Assembly: GCA_963971285.1 (NCBI GenBank)
Contig: OZ020251.1
Coordinates: 8,308,001-8,372,000 of the forward strand
Reading direction: 5' to 3'
Source: Astropecten irregularis
Lineage: Eukaryota > Echinodermata > Asteroidea > Paxillosida > Astropectinidae
DNA: 64,000 nucleotides
Shown here: in pieces, positions 1 to 12,300 of the stretch
How positions within the stretch are numbered: the first letter of the stretch is position 1
Layout of the letters: each line of letters starts with the position of its first letter
Notes under the pieces: generated by a model
The model's input: only the letters and a program-made list of their open reading frames with translations
What the model was told of the DNA's origin: nothing
Database searches by the model: none
Program-made: the position numbers and the translations under genes

Positions 1-375
1 CAAAAACAAACCCACCGGTTTTTTTTTCACTCCTTTGAGCCTACGGAAGTGTATTTATGGCATGCTGATTAGTAATTCGCCCGCACGTATAGTTTTTCGC
101 GCAGGCGGAATATCAGGCTCCGAATTTGTTTTAATCGTGTCCCAAAAACACTTCCGTAACAAAAACATCGATTTACATAGACATCGCATTTTTATATCAA
201 GACAAACAGATATAATAATATTGTACCAAGGTATGTTATGGCTAGCAAATATATCCCCATCAAACCATGTTACATCAACGACACAACTCTTCCAAGAAAA
301 CAATTGAAGAATAATAATGACACACCAATATCAGTGCACCAGAGTGTAGGCCCTACGCTGTCAGCATTTTCGGTA

Positions 376-570
376 ACAATCTCGGTAACATGTTGCCCAG
401 TTAGGGCAACACATAAGCAACACGAATTTCGGCCCTGTCTACACAAGCGACATTTGGCCAACATGTTACCGAGATGTTGCTGCGACATGTTACCCAACTC
501 GTTTTGCTCTGTGTACAATGACACAATTTTCAGCAACAACGTACCTGGGCAACAAGTTACCGAGATTATT
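376..570. mobile_element. TIR element, 'CTCGGTAACATGTTGCCCAG' type
   Basis: The left arm CTCGGTAACATGTTGCCCAG is inverted at 545-570 (ctgggcaacaagttaccgag). Internal copies of the same word occur near 460-490. A related fragment lies at 1790-1850. Confidence 0.65.
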
Positions 571-728
571 ACTAACACAGAACGCGTCACATCAAAACCG
601 CAAAGACGCCTGTAAAATGAGGGTACTAAATACTTATCTATAATATCGGGGAAAAAATGACATGAAAGAGTGCACTCATAAAAGGGGTAGTGTTTGTTCG
701 GAATACATCTCTTTCCACCTTTATACCT

Positions 729-757
729 GTTGTTGTTGTTGTTGTTGTTGTTTTTCA
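729..757. repeat. (TGT)n microsatellite
   Basis: Nine or so TGT units ending in a T run; creates poly-Cys/poly-Gln/poly-Asn frames that are not genes. Confidence 0.85.
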
Positions 758-849
758 TGGCCGCGTAATGTAACAACATTTCTCAAAAGATCATTGTTAA
801 ATGGGAGACGGAATTCTGATGTCACGCCACAAATTCGAGCAATTTTCAA

Positions 850-1140
850 TTTATTGAAATGTGAACAAAGAAAAATTGACTGGAGTGGGATTCGAACCGG
901 CGACAATACCGTACAGGCGCTCTACCAACTGAGCCATCCAGCCATACGTTGGTGGTGACCCCAATAGTCAACTATATCTTTGTTCGTTTGGCAGTCAGAA
1001 GCCATGAAACCACGCACACACCGCCATACCCCAGGGATCGTTTCAATGATACAAGCAACAATGTTGCAACCTGGGAACGGTGCATGGCGGATCACTCAAA
1101 GAGGATATGGCTTTTTAATTAATATAATCATCAAATAACC
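850..1140 (-). repeat. tRNA-derived SINE
   Basis: On the minus strand the head has an A box (TGGCTCAGTTGG, 925-936) and a B box (GGTTCGAATCC, 888-898). A body with ttctttgttcac follows. It is not a tRNA gene: the arms do not fold fully and a SINE body follows. Same family at 31720-32040, 36770-36850 and 37165-37315. Confidence 0.72.
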
Positions 1141-1269
1141 ACAAGGGAAACTGACTGAAATTTAAAGTCAAGTGAACTAAGGAAAATTTACTGGAGCGTG
1201 ATTTTTTTTCTTCACTTTTCAATGACTTTAAAATTCAGTCAGTTTCCCTTGTGGTTATTTGATGATTAT
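1124..1269. repeat. Inverted pair of SINE tails
   Basis: The ~47-bp segment ending gaaactgactgaaatttaaa (1124-1170) is inverted at 1223-1269 (aaattcagtcagtttccctt...), with a 52-bp spacer. Single copies of the tail occur at 31930, 37270 and 41100. Confidence 0.75.
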
Positions 1270-1280
1270 AACAAAAACAT

Positions 1281-2290
1281 GCGGCAGTATGGTCTCTGAC
1301 CAGTAATGTGTAACTGGCCATGTTATGACATGAAACTTAAATACTCCAAAGCAATTCAGTTTTCTATTTCACATTGTAAAAAAGTAGTGTAGTTATGGCC
1401 CTCCATGAATACATATTATCCAACACCAAGGGAATTTTGGTTTTACACAAAATGGTTACTAGAAAAAGTTACCCAAAAATTTACCCACACATTATTCCTT
1501 TCAAATACACAAGGAAAACTCTCCGACAATCAATGAATAGCAAATAATTATTGAATAAACACCACTCGAAAAAGAAAGAATGACCAGAGTGTTGGCTGTA
1601 TATCGTAACCCCTTAGTGGGATGTAACTTGCAAACAGAACAGAACCAAACAGAAAGCTGCAATGCAAGAAATTGCACTAGGAAAACTAGCCATCAAAATG
1701 CCCATTTCCAATCACTGTTTCAACAACATATCATCAACATCTCGAAAAAAAAATGTCCGCCAAATATTGGTAGTGTACCCAGCGACAAAAATCATGTTGC
1801 CCATGTGCGTTGCCTTAACTGGGCACCATGTTACCGGAAATGTTGCAGAAAATGTGGACAGTGTACAAACAGTGTACAGTCTGCTTTTAAGAACATGGGT
1901 TCAATCTTACACTGTATCTATCTTTATAATTGGCTACTGCCAGTTAGACATGTCCAATTACAATTTAAGTGTAATAACCTATAATGAATTGATTTACACT
2001 AGGTCACTCACACACGATGAATGTATACTTCGCAAATTGGAGAAGAGTTTGCGAATATCAAACAAAAATGCCTCAAAATTAGAGGACAAAACGTATCCCA
2101 ATGCTATAACCAAAAAAAAAAAAATTCTTTGTCAGAGAAATATCACTACTCCAACCAATATTAAGTGGGTTTCCAACATCAAATAGCCAGATCGTGGATT
2201 GTTTTCACACATTGACATAATATGCAACAGTCTAGGAAAATCATTTGCTGACTGTCCAAACGGCACATTGCCCCACAAAGGTAATACGCA
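1281..2290. other. No gene seen
   Basis: AT-rich sequence with a fragment of the ctcggtaacatgttgccc family at about 1790-1850. Open frames here show no domain or codon bias. Confidence 0.5.
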
Positions 2291-2291
2291 T

Positions 2292-2394
2292 TATAGACCG
2301 ATCCGACGGCAAGAAATCAGGGGGACATACACCCTGGACGGGGACACCACAGCAACGGCGGATAGTATACAGTGCCGTCTGATCGGTCTCTTAG
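2292..2394. mobile_element. TIR element, 'AGACCGATCCGACGGCA' type
   Basis: Left atagaccgatccgacggca and right tgccgtctgatcggtct are inverted. About 100 bp. Same family as 41242-41508. Confidence 0.68.
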
Positions 2395-2829
2395 GAGCCT
2401 ACTCAATGATGTCATAAACTTCTTTGGGAAAATTCCAGAACCCCACATTTACATAATTGAAATATCAGCATTTTGTCATAAATACCTATCAAATTGATAA
2501 ACGCGCAAGTAAGAAGTATTATACTGTAGGTTAAGTGATTCAACAATACTAATTACAAAATATACGACTGTTTAGACACACAAACAAACGTTACTTTATA
2601 GGCTGAGCTTGAGAGCATGCGTGTTTTAATTAAGTGTGAGCAAAACATTAATGTTAACGTGCATGTCTCCAATAAAGAGGTGTAAATAATTCTCTTTTCA
2701 CACAAATGTCCATACACATTATCCATACAAAGTTTTCAACTGAATACAATTACCTTCTTTTTAAGTCTTGTGATTTAACGTTAAATCTCCTTTAAGATTA
2801 AGTGGTACAGCACTCTTGTCTAGAATCAT
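2395..2829. other. Downstream of the adhesion GPCR stop: 3' UTR/intergenic
   Basis: Begins directly after the TAG at 2830 when read on the minus strand. I did not find a clear minus-strand AATAAA within it, so the 3' end of the transcript is not placed. Confidence 0.4.
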
Positions 2830-5800
2830 CTACTCTAGACCTTCAAGTGATACTGATTGATTTGATTTGACAGGTTCCTCCTCTAGCATCACATCAGGGA
2901 TATTACTCATGGAAAGGCATCCTGCTTCCTTGTCTATCTGACCCATCTCCCCTTCAACCTCCTCTCCTTCATTCCTTCCCTCATCCAGTTCTTCCACTTG
3001 ACGTGTTTCATTTGTTGCAATGGAATCTGTTGGTCCCTCCAACCAGTGCACCAAGACCATACTGCAGATAACAAAGATCTACGAAGAGGAAATCAATAAT
3101 AGTAGTCAAAACATATTTAATTATCTATAGAGAGCGTGCACGTGGCGTCACTTGACAGCTTATCGGACATTTGGACGGCAAGCGTACGCGCGCACGCGTA
3201 CGCGTACGTACCAGGCAGCACCATATGGTTAATTTGCAAGCTACGCGAACGCATGTGGGTTACATACACTGTACATACGTGCATTATACATGTGTACAGC
3301 GTTGCCGTCCAAAATGGCATCACGTGGCTGCACAAGCTCTATGGTGCTGTGTGTTGTGTGCTCCAAAACACTTGACTTCATCATTCAATTGTTGTCAAAT
3401 ACCACTCATTGTGAAGTTCATCTTATAAGCAACAATTAAGTGGCAATTTGTAATATACGACGAAATTGGTTGAATGTAAAGGATCACTCTAACATAGAGG
3501 ATAAGAAGACATCTGTATACCGTCTGCTGTTGATGAATATTTCTACGTTTGTATACCCTAGACTCAAAAAAATAATAACTATAACGTCAGTATCCTTAAC
3601 TTTCCTTACCTGCATGCAATTAGCAATGCTGAACGTTATAGGGAAAGCCAAGGCTGTAGTATGGATAGTCAAGAATCCTGAAACCCAGGTGATCATCAAC
3701 ATGATGTAGATAGAGACAGCACCAATCAGACGTCTGGCTACTGACCCAGATGGTCTGGTAGTCTCACCCTCTTCCCCTTTGTGTGTGCAGAGGTTCAGAG
3801 TTGCCATGGTAATGGTGATGATATTATGACTCAGAATGAGCCCGATGGGAAGGAGAAGGCCGAGGTACATGGGTAGACCAGGAGACAGGAAACAGCTACA
3901 ATGAATGAAAATGATTAAAATATGAATCTGCATCTGGGAACAGTTATCACGACATTGATGACATCTAGAAACTGAAATGCCAACATATTCATGCAGCCCA
4001 AGTACAGTATGAAGATTACGAAAACAAGGGCCAGTTTGAGCCAAACGTGTTTAGGTATATCTAAATACCAACTGTTGCGTTCCACTTGCTTTTACAGGCA
4101 GAAATTTGGTTAAGGAAACTATATGAAGTCGGCATAAAATATTGGAGGAATTACAAACTTACTAGTTGTTGTTGTCGTAGTCATTTGTAGCTAAGAAGAA
4201 AGTTACCGTGGTTACAGCCAGTGGACACCCTAAAGAGAGGACGAAGAGACAAAAATCGCAGTTATATAAGAGACAGTAGTGAGTTTCGATGAAATATATA
4301 AGGATAGTTTGGTAATATATCCATGAACTCCTATGATTTTAATTGAACTTATAGAACTAAACATTTCTTACAAAAGTATTTTATGTATGAAATACAATAC
4401 TCGCTTTCGTATTTTTGAATTTCTTTACAATGCTTCAAGACATAATTATTTCTTTGAAATGTGTTCCTTTATCTCAATACAAGCAATGAAACGCTGCAAT
4501 GTACCCATCAACCAGAATGATGACCGGAAAAATATGAAAAAAAAAATATTCGGAGTAAGGAGGGCCTGCTAAGGCATATAAGAAAAATTGTGGCAAGGAT
4601 CAAAACGTCAGGCCCTCCCTACTCAAAGCATTTTATTATTTATTAGGTTTTTTTTTTTTTACTTTTTGCAAAAGTTTTGGAACTGAAACCAACAATTCTG
4701 TTTCATTATCAACATGAATTAAAATGTGCATTCACCCCATGCCAAGATTCCAGCTATGCAGTTACGATGGTTGTTATGTGATGACTCTGCCTTAATCGAG
4801 GTGGTGTAGATATTCCTAGCATCTATGGCTGTCCACATCATGGCTGTCAGAGGCAGATAGTGCAACAAGGCTGCCACAACTAAGCAGCCTGTCCTTGCAA
4901 GCTAAGAAAACAACAAGCGAAAACGGAGCAAAAGCAAACCTGTAAATCAATACGACTACTTGCAGGTCGGTAGAACTACGACCAAAGTGACCTACTTGAG
5001 GTCAATATGGGGGACGGTGCAAACTTCAAAAGTTTTTGTTAGTTTACAATTTGCCAGGTTTCCAAGACGCTAAGTCAAGTTTTGATCGGCTTATCACACC
5101 TCTAGAATAAACCAAGCTGCGTTTGTACGGGGACGGGATTGCTAGGGGGCTTGCCAATCGTGACAATCGAGTGTTAGGAGAAGAGTCTACCCTCCAAAAA
5201 TAAAGTGGCTCGTTAAGCCCCTTTAGAAGATAATACACCCCCCCAAAAAAAAAAAATATATATATATATATATATTTACAAAACGAAACAAACAAACAAA
5301 CATTCATTTTCATTCTCAAAAGATATTTTTAAGTAAGTTCTTTCAAAAAATGATACATTATGAGGAAAAGGGGAAACCAAAAATAACGATTTACAAATAA
5401 AAGGGTAGTGAGGAGATCAGGTGTGAATTCTATGTCGAGCAAGTAACTGGGTATCTAGTGGAGCACTAAAGGTGCATTAAGTAGACATACATGTATAAAC
5501 GTCAAACAAAACAAAACAAATCAATTAACGGCTCCTGTAGCCTCCCCCCCAAAAAAAAAACAAACAAAAAAAAAACAAACAAACAAACAAAACCTTAGCC
5601 TGGGTAAACCAGCAGATACCTTGGCATGTTGTACTCCTGCAAAAAACACCGCGTACATCAGCAACAGGGAGAAGACAAAGTTGAGGAATATTCCACTGGA
5701 TGCATTACGTCGCAGTCTCCTATTGACAAAAATAAGCAACATAACTTCAACATATCTTCAGTGACCAACAAAATATCTTTGCAAATTGCATGACATATTC

Positions 5801-6347
5801 ATAACACGGACAGTGATGTATGAACCAATGCAGTGTTGTGTATCCTAGCAAATAATTTAAGAACATTTAACAACAATTCTTACGAATTTTACCCTTTTCG
5901 TTGAAGAAATCATATAGTCGTAATTTTTGGAATGATTGCCTAAAACATGGACATGTTTACAGAACAGTAACTTTGTATTACGATAACAATTAACACAAAG
6001 ATGGGCGTAAGGAAATCACACTGTAGGACTTCCATTCTGGCTAGGAATTCATAGCTTATCTTAAAAAAAATTCATTACAAATTTTGTTTAATGAATTTTA
6101 ATCCTGCTGCACGATGTACTGCCTTAAAGACACAACACAAGGCAGAACAGAAAAGACGTATGCTTAATCACATATTGTTTGAAACAAGATAGTTCTTGAC
6201 AATCACAAACTATAGAGGATTACTGGTGTACCTCAAGGAAAGATACAGGACGATGACAATCAGGTAGGTAGCAGCAGAACCGACGCAACTTATCCGACTG
6301 ATGAGGTAATATGGCGGTTGGTAATTATCAAGCACATCTATGAACTC
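2830..6347 (-). CDS. Adhesion GPCR exons 18-23: seven-helix domain and tail
   Basis: Exon 18 (6347-6232) holds TM1. Exon 19 (5719-5620) holds TM2. Exon 20 (4901-4736) holds TM3, with the conserved Cys and LHYLPL. Exon 21 (4229-4163) holds TM4. Exon 22 (3895-3610) holds the loop-2 Cys, TM5, TM6 (MLMITWVSGF) and the start of TM7. Exon 23 (3078-2830) finishes TM7 and codes a tail of about 70 residues rich in Glu and Ser, ending SLEGLE and TAG. This is a class B2 (adhesion) heptahelical domain. The tail lacks an obvious PDZ ligand. Confidence 0.88.
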
Positions 6348-9300
6348 CTGCTCAAACAAGACAGAATGTAATGGTTAATCGGCATGTTTCGTAAATTCTG
6401 CTTTTCTTTTGCTTAGGTCTTTACTACACGTGCCCGACTACACATGGATTCTTTCTTAATCTGCACATACCACGAGTACTGCAAAGATGGCTGTCCGGTC
6501 ACATCGACATGTATATATTCCATTGGTCACTCCATCAAACTTACAACCAGCATCTGACCAATCACCGATGCCATCTTCCAGAGTCAAGTCCCAGAACACA
6601 CACTTTGTGCTATTAACCTTTATAGGTTTTCCTGTAGAGGCCTGAGAGAATATTGTGCAGAGTAAAACATCAGAACACAAATCATCTATTCCACTCAGAG
6701 AGTATGAGCTGATTTAAAGAATCAGATATAAACCATAAATCGATCCCAAAGCAACCCACCATAACTCATCCAAAGCCAACCCACCGAAGAAATAACACAA
6801 ACCCATCCCAGTAGAACACGCCAACCCAGCCCAAACTAACCCGATCCAACCCAAAGATATTGACAATGTAATGGCGAATAAAGTAAAATACATCAAGCAG
6901 TCAGCAAAGTGAAAAAAAAATTAAGAAGATCAACATTAGAAAGAAAATGATGATTGAGTGCTGTGAGATTTGAGGACGGTCTTGGACCCTGGATGGGAAT
7001 TGAGACCGTTTATGCCGGATTTCCATGGTCTCCCCTCGGACTCGGAAGTTCATGACTCGGATATGGTCTCGGACTCTTGACTGGATGACTCTTGGCCTTT
7101 TTCGGCTCAAGAACGGCAGATTCGACAAGTTTTGAGTGTATACCGACTAAATGTTACTGGATTTCTTAGCACAAAATCTGTATCAAGGCCAGGCACAAGC
7201 CACCTGGCGCCACCGTAATACACGGGTTTACACCTTGGCGGCCATCTTAGATGTTGATCGCAACTTCAAAACGAGGCACTTCCACGAATACGCACTTTTC
7301 AAAGTGTAAACCAATCAATTGCCGAAGACAATACACGGGTTTACACTTCGGCGGTTTTGATCGCGACTTCAAAACGAGGCACTATCACGCATGCGCACTT
7401 TTCGAAGAGTAAACCCGTGTATTCCATCGCTACACAATTTGTACGTACAAGGTGTATAAGGTGTCCTCCCCCCAAAAAAGGGAAAAAAAAAACAAACGAA
7501 ACCGAGATTTGTAAATGTTTAATCATATTTTATTATCACTTTGAAATCATAAATGACACATATCTGAAAAGCTTAGTTCCTCAGCTATAATTTGATACCA
7601 TTCATATGATACATACAATAAATAAAGACAATATGAAGCAAGGCTATCAAAAAGTCGAATACATGAATAGTTGTGCACTCGTGGCTAGTGGATTGTCTCA
7701 TTACGCCCTCTCGTGGTGGTGGGTTATCGCGCGTCTAACCATTACAGCGTCTTGCAATCTAGACTAGCATTTGTCTGTATCCATGTATGCATACCTTCAT
7801 CTGGATGACAACTGGTTCTTCTAGATCTGTCACGCCTTCGATAGCCACTGAAACCACGCCTCCTGAGAGGGTGAGGTTGGATGCCGCGCTCATCAAGTAG
7901 GTCGATGGAAAGAAAGTGTCATCAGCGAATAGGATGAAGCTGACTTTCAGATCTTGCTCCGTCAGGTTACCTGGAAAACAAGTGTCATAATGCTTATCAA
8001 CTTCATCGATTGTAAAAGGTTGCTATACACTCGGAACCAATAGTCAAAATGTGACTCACACGACATAAGTCACAGCTAAAGCTTAGGCATATAGTCAATC
8101 AACATGATCCCACTAAATATATAATCATAATTATAGGTCAATCGGGTAATATTTGTCATGAAAACGAAAGAAAAAATGTGATCACAAGAAATTAATAAAA
8201 CGAATCAAAACGGAAAAAGAAGAAAGGTATACCTGTTGTATCAAGAGGCATATCGCGTCCCTTTGGTAATTCAACAGATGCAATTACATGTTCAGTAGTT
8301 GGTGTTTCAATGCTTCGATCATACACCCTGACCTCTGACCCAGCCATCGTAGAATTGCTCTCTGGTGGTTGTCCGAGAGAGGACACATTGCGGACCGAGA
8401 CGAAACTGAGACCATTCCTACCATTGGAGGCGTTGATATTGAGAGCTTCGACGTGGATGAACTCTCTGTGGATGCTGACCCTCTCCTCTTGGTTCAGAGT
8501 CCAACTGATCTGGTCCTCAATAACTCGCAATGCAGATACTAAAGCTGTCTTGTGGTTCCTCTCCAGCGGTTCAAATGATCCGTTAGCATTGGCAGCACCC
8601 ATGATGTCATTGATAGTGTGAACAACAGCTCTTGCTACCTATAACATTTAAATGTTAAATTCACGCGTAAACAGCTATGTTATATTTCAAGTTTACACAG
8701 GACTTTTTTATGTTCAGGTTTTACATACACAACACAGACAGCTTGATTTTGTTTCTACATCTGCAGATCTGCACCGGTGTGATGCTTATTTGATTGAGAT
8801 TTTACAACGAAGACAATGAATCCTACACGGAAAAATAATTATTATGACACTTTTCGTATGGGTAATAAGATGTGCATGTCAACACAATGTCAGATGATAT
8901 CTGCGAGGGAAACATTATTAGCTGTTGTAACATTCGGCATGTCATGAACAATGATAATGTGTCACTTCTGAAGGAAGGTGTTTTTCGATGTCAAATTCTA
9001 TCAAGTATAAAGTAGAAATGATTATGCCTGTTTACCTGTATGTCTCCGGATCTCACACCGACAATTTTGTGCAGAATTCCAATCACCTCATGCAGCATAT
9101 GTGGAAACAACACGTCATCTGGTTTCCAGCCAACCATCACAGCTACATTCTCGGCAACCTCTACTACATTGGCATCAACAATGGGCATCTACAGGTAATC
9201 ACACAAAAGGCAACTGTAGTTATGGTGCGCACATCTCCAGAAATGTTTACCAACATACAAATCTTCGTAATAATTAGCCATTCTGATGATGATATAGTCT

Positions 9301-12300
9301 TACATTGACATTTTGTGCAATTGGATAATCAAGTCATATACCTGTGCAACATCATCAAGGGATGTTTTCTGCCTTTGTTGTCCACAATATATCTCAAAGT
9401 TTTCCCAGCTAGCATTCTGTACAAGCATACTAGATGAACAGTCGCGGGTGGATATTGGATGACCAGCTAAAATTGAATGCGAATGAAACGGAAGATTGTA
9501 TTACTACCAAGATGTAATGCTTTACATTTGCTCATCACTAGCAAATGAAAAAGGATAAAGGACAATTTGGGTAGCAGTCAATATAGCAATGCATGGATTA
9601 GATGAAAGCTAAGAGGTTAGAGGTTCAAATCCCGCTATAGTGAGTTCTCTTACTCCACCTTTGAATGGCATAAACTCGTCAGTTTACCCTGTGGTTTATT
9701 GGACCATTTGACATCAATTTTTACCCTGGGATTGGAAGGGCACAAGGTCCTACCTTTCTCGGTCCAGAGTGGGCATCTTTGGATGGACATCGCCTGTGAT
9801 CCTGGCTCTGTCATCGGCCAAGTAATGGCACCATACGCCTCATCACTAATCGTTGCTTCAATACAGGGGCCTACACGTAAATCTACAAACAACATTTTCA
9901 CCGAGACAAAATTGATACATATTTGCGAAAAAAAAAGTACCGACGGTTAGTTGTATGTAGAAGTTATTCCCGCGACGTCATCAGTTCGTATTGGCAGTAA
10001 AACACATCGATTGCAAACACAAGTGAAAACGTCTTTCGTACACACAACGTGCAGTGATCATTGATCTAATCTTTACCTGTTCCGACATTACCGATGGTTT
10101 AGTTTTTGTTCGGGTTTTTCATTAATGTTTATTCGCTAAAAGAAAAGCATAGCTGAATCACATTGATATGTTTATTCGTAATATTGTCTGAATATTTCCA
10201 TCTCATCTTTTGAAAGCTTATAAGCTTAAAGTCGAGCTGTAAAGGGATTTAGTTCGCATTACTCATGTATAAACCAATAATTTATGCAATAATGAATGAT
10301 ATTTTGTGCGATTTGATGTTTGCTTTCTTTGTCAAGCACGAGGAAAACGTTTAACAACGGTTTGGCAGGGCACCCAGCTCACTAGGGGTATGACGTTAAT
10401 AGAGGCACGTGTGACCTTGATGCATTGCGCAATGAGCAAGGATTATGTTCGTGTGAAAAAGTACGCGAACGAACTCCGGGATGCAAAACTAAAGTGTGTT
10501 CATGGCCACGAGGCGTGTTGCTGCTGTATGCAGCAAAACTACAATGGATGGTGTGAGTCTCCAACCGATTCGAACGTAAGGCTGATAATTTGTTAGCAGC
10601 ATATCCTTAGAACGGCAAGTGCTGCCGCGGCAATGGTTATTTTTGCAAAAGGTGTCGTGTCATGTGCTACTCAAAGAATATCTCTGTAATGACTTCGTTA
10701 TGACGTGATTGGGCCTCGAATTATCAACAATAATTTTTAGCTTTTCCGCATAGTGGCTATTGTTCCACGCGTAACTGTGGATGAACGAACACAAGTTGAC
10801 AGCAAATGGATAACCTATATTGATATTAATATGTGGATATTAAAATCTACTCGTAATCGCTGCGTGCTTGTTTGCATCTTCTATTAAGTTATCCGTGCCA
10901 TACTTACTTAGTACAGTGACAGTAAAACTGCATGAGTTTGTGTTCATTGAACCATCAGTCGCTGTATAAGTGAAATCATGAATACCAAAGCCAAGGACAG
11001 CTGGTGGGCTGTATGCAATGCTGGACTCTGTGGTTACAACGCCCGAGTTATCTGAAGCAAGAGGTTCCCACCAGTAAGCGGTGACATTAGATGAACCTTC
11101 CTCAGCAGCCAAAGTAAAGCTTACAGGGCAAGCGATCCGTGGTTGTTCTTGATCTGTATGCAAAATGAAGTATTGAGTAAGTTTTTGACGGGACTGATGG
11201 GGCGATTCAAGCCAATAAGTCGGTGGATAGGTTGCAATGCAAAGGTCATTTGAATCTGTTTGAGGTAAGGTCTGAGCCTACTATTTTGTGCTCCAATCTC
11301 GAGAAATTTCATTTCCTCGAAAAAAAAAAAAAATCTGTACACTTTCGTTGTTGCATTTGAAATCGCTAATGAAACTACCTGGGACGGATATGTAAAACGT
11401 GCACTTGTAGGAATTATCAGGATTATCCAAATCAGTCACAGAATACCGCACTGATGTTTCCATGGTGATGCCGTGGACAGGTAACGAAGTGATGTTAAAG
11501 ATGTCTCCACTCTTACAAGGTAAGAAATCACCCGCACCGCTAGCTGCCACACAGAAGGTTGATTCCACATAGCGTTGTGGTGGGTTCACTAGAGTGGGTT
11601 TGGTCCAGAAGACTTGGGTTGAGTTTTGACCAGAAGGAGCGATGGCCACAATGGTGGGCTGACCATTAGGGAACCTGGTGGCCTCGGATGGTGGACAGGT
11701 GTCTCCAAATGCTGAAAAATTAGCTGGAAATAGAACACACATTAACACGAAAATAACAACCAGCCGGGGTTCACCTTTTATCCAATGTCTGTTGGTTTGT
11801 CGTTTGACATATTTCCGTGAAATTATAAAATAATGTACGACTTTAATATCTTGTGGGTATTAATTTAGTTGTTCTTATTGTTTTGCAAAATGTTTACAGC
11901 AACTTTAAAACCAAGGAACAGTTTTAATATTTGTTTAAAGTTTTCTGCAACTATTTAGCTGTCATTGTACGAAGCGGTATTGCCCGGTGTATTCTCTATA
12001 GTAGCCGTAGTATGCCAAAGGTAATCCATGTCATGATGACGTAATGCTTTTCAAATTCCACATATTAGCAGAGCATATAAGCACCCAAATACAATTTGCA
12101 ACCACTATTGTGTTGAAGGTAGTATCACACTTTGGTTTTTGTCAAAGAAGTACAGATTCATGGGCAAAAATATCAAGGAAGATGCAGTCACAGTCATCTG
12201 TGAAAAGTATGATACTACCTTCAACGTGTATGATTACTAAGTCGGACATTTCCCCAATGCTACTTAAGCTATATTTCAGTCAATAAGTATGCTCCTCGCG

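Noticed and set aside
270-779. 169-codon minus-strand frame with poly-Asn start
   Set aside because: The Asn run comes from the TGT microsatellite and most of the rest from a TIR element; no domain.
888-943. tRNA gene on the minus strand
   Set aside because: A and B boxes are present, but the sequence is followed by a SINE body and recurs with the same body elsewhere, so it is a SINE head.
9650-9901. Longer version of GPCR exon 12 ending at the CCACAGG/GTAAAC donor
   Set aside because: It keeps frame but inserts about 20 residues between CPLWTEK and AGHPISTRDC, breaking the conserved spacing; the earlier donor fits better. A SINE-like B box also lies just beyond.
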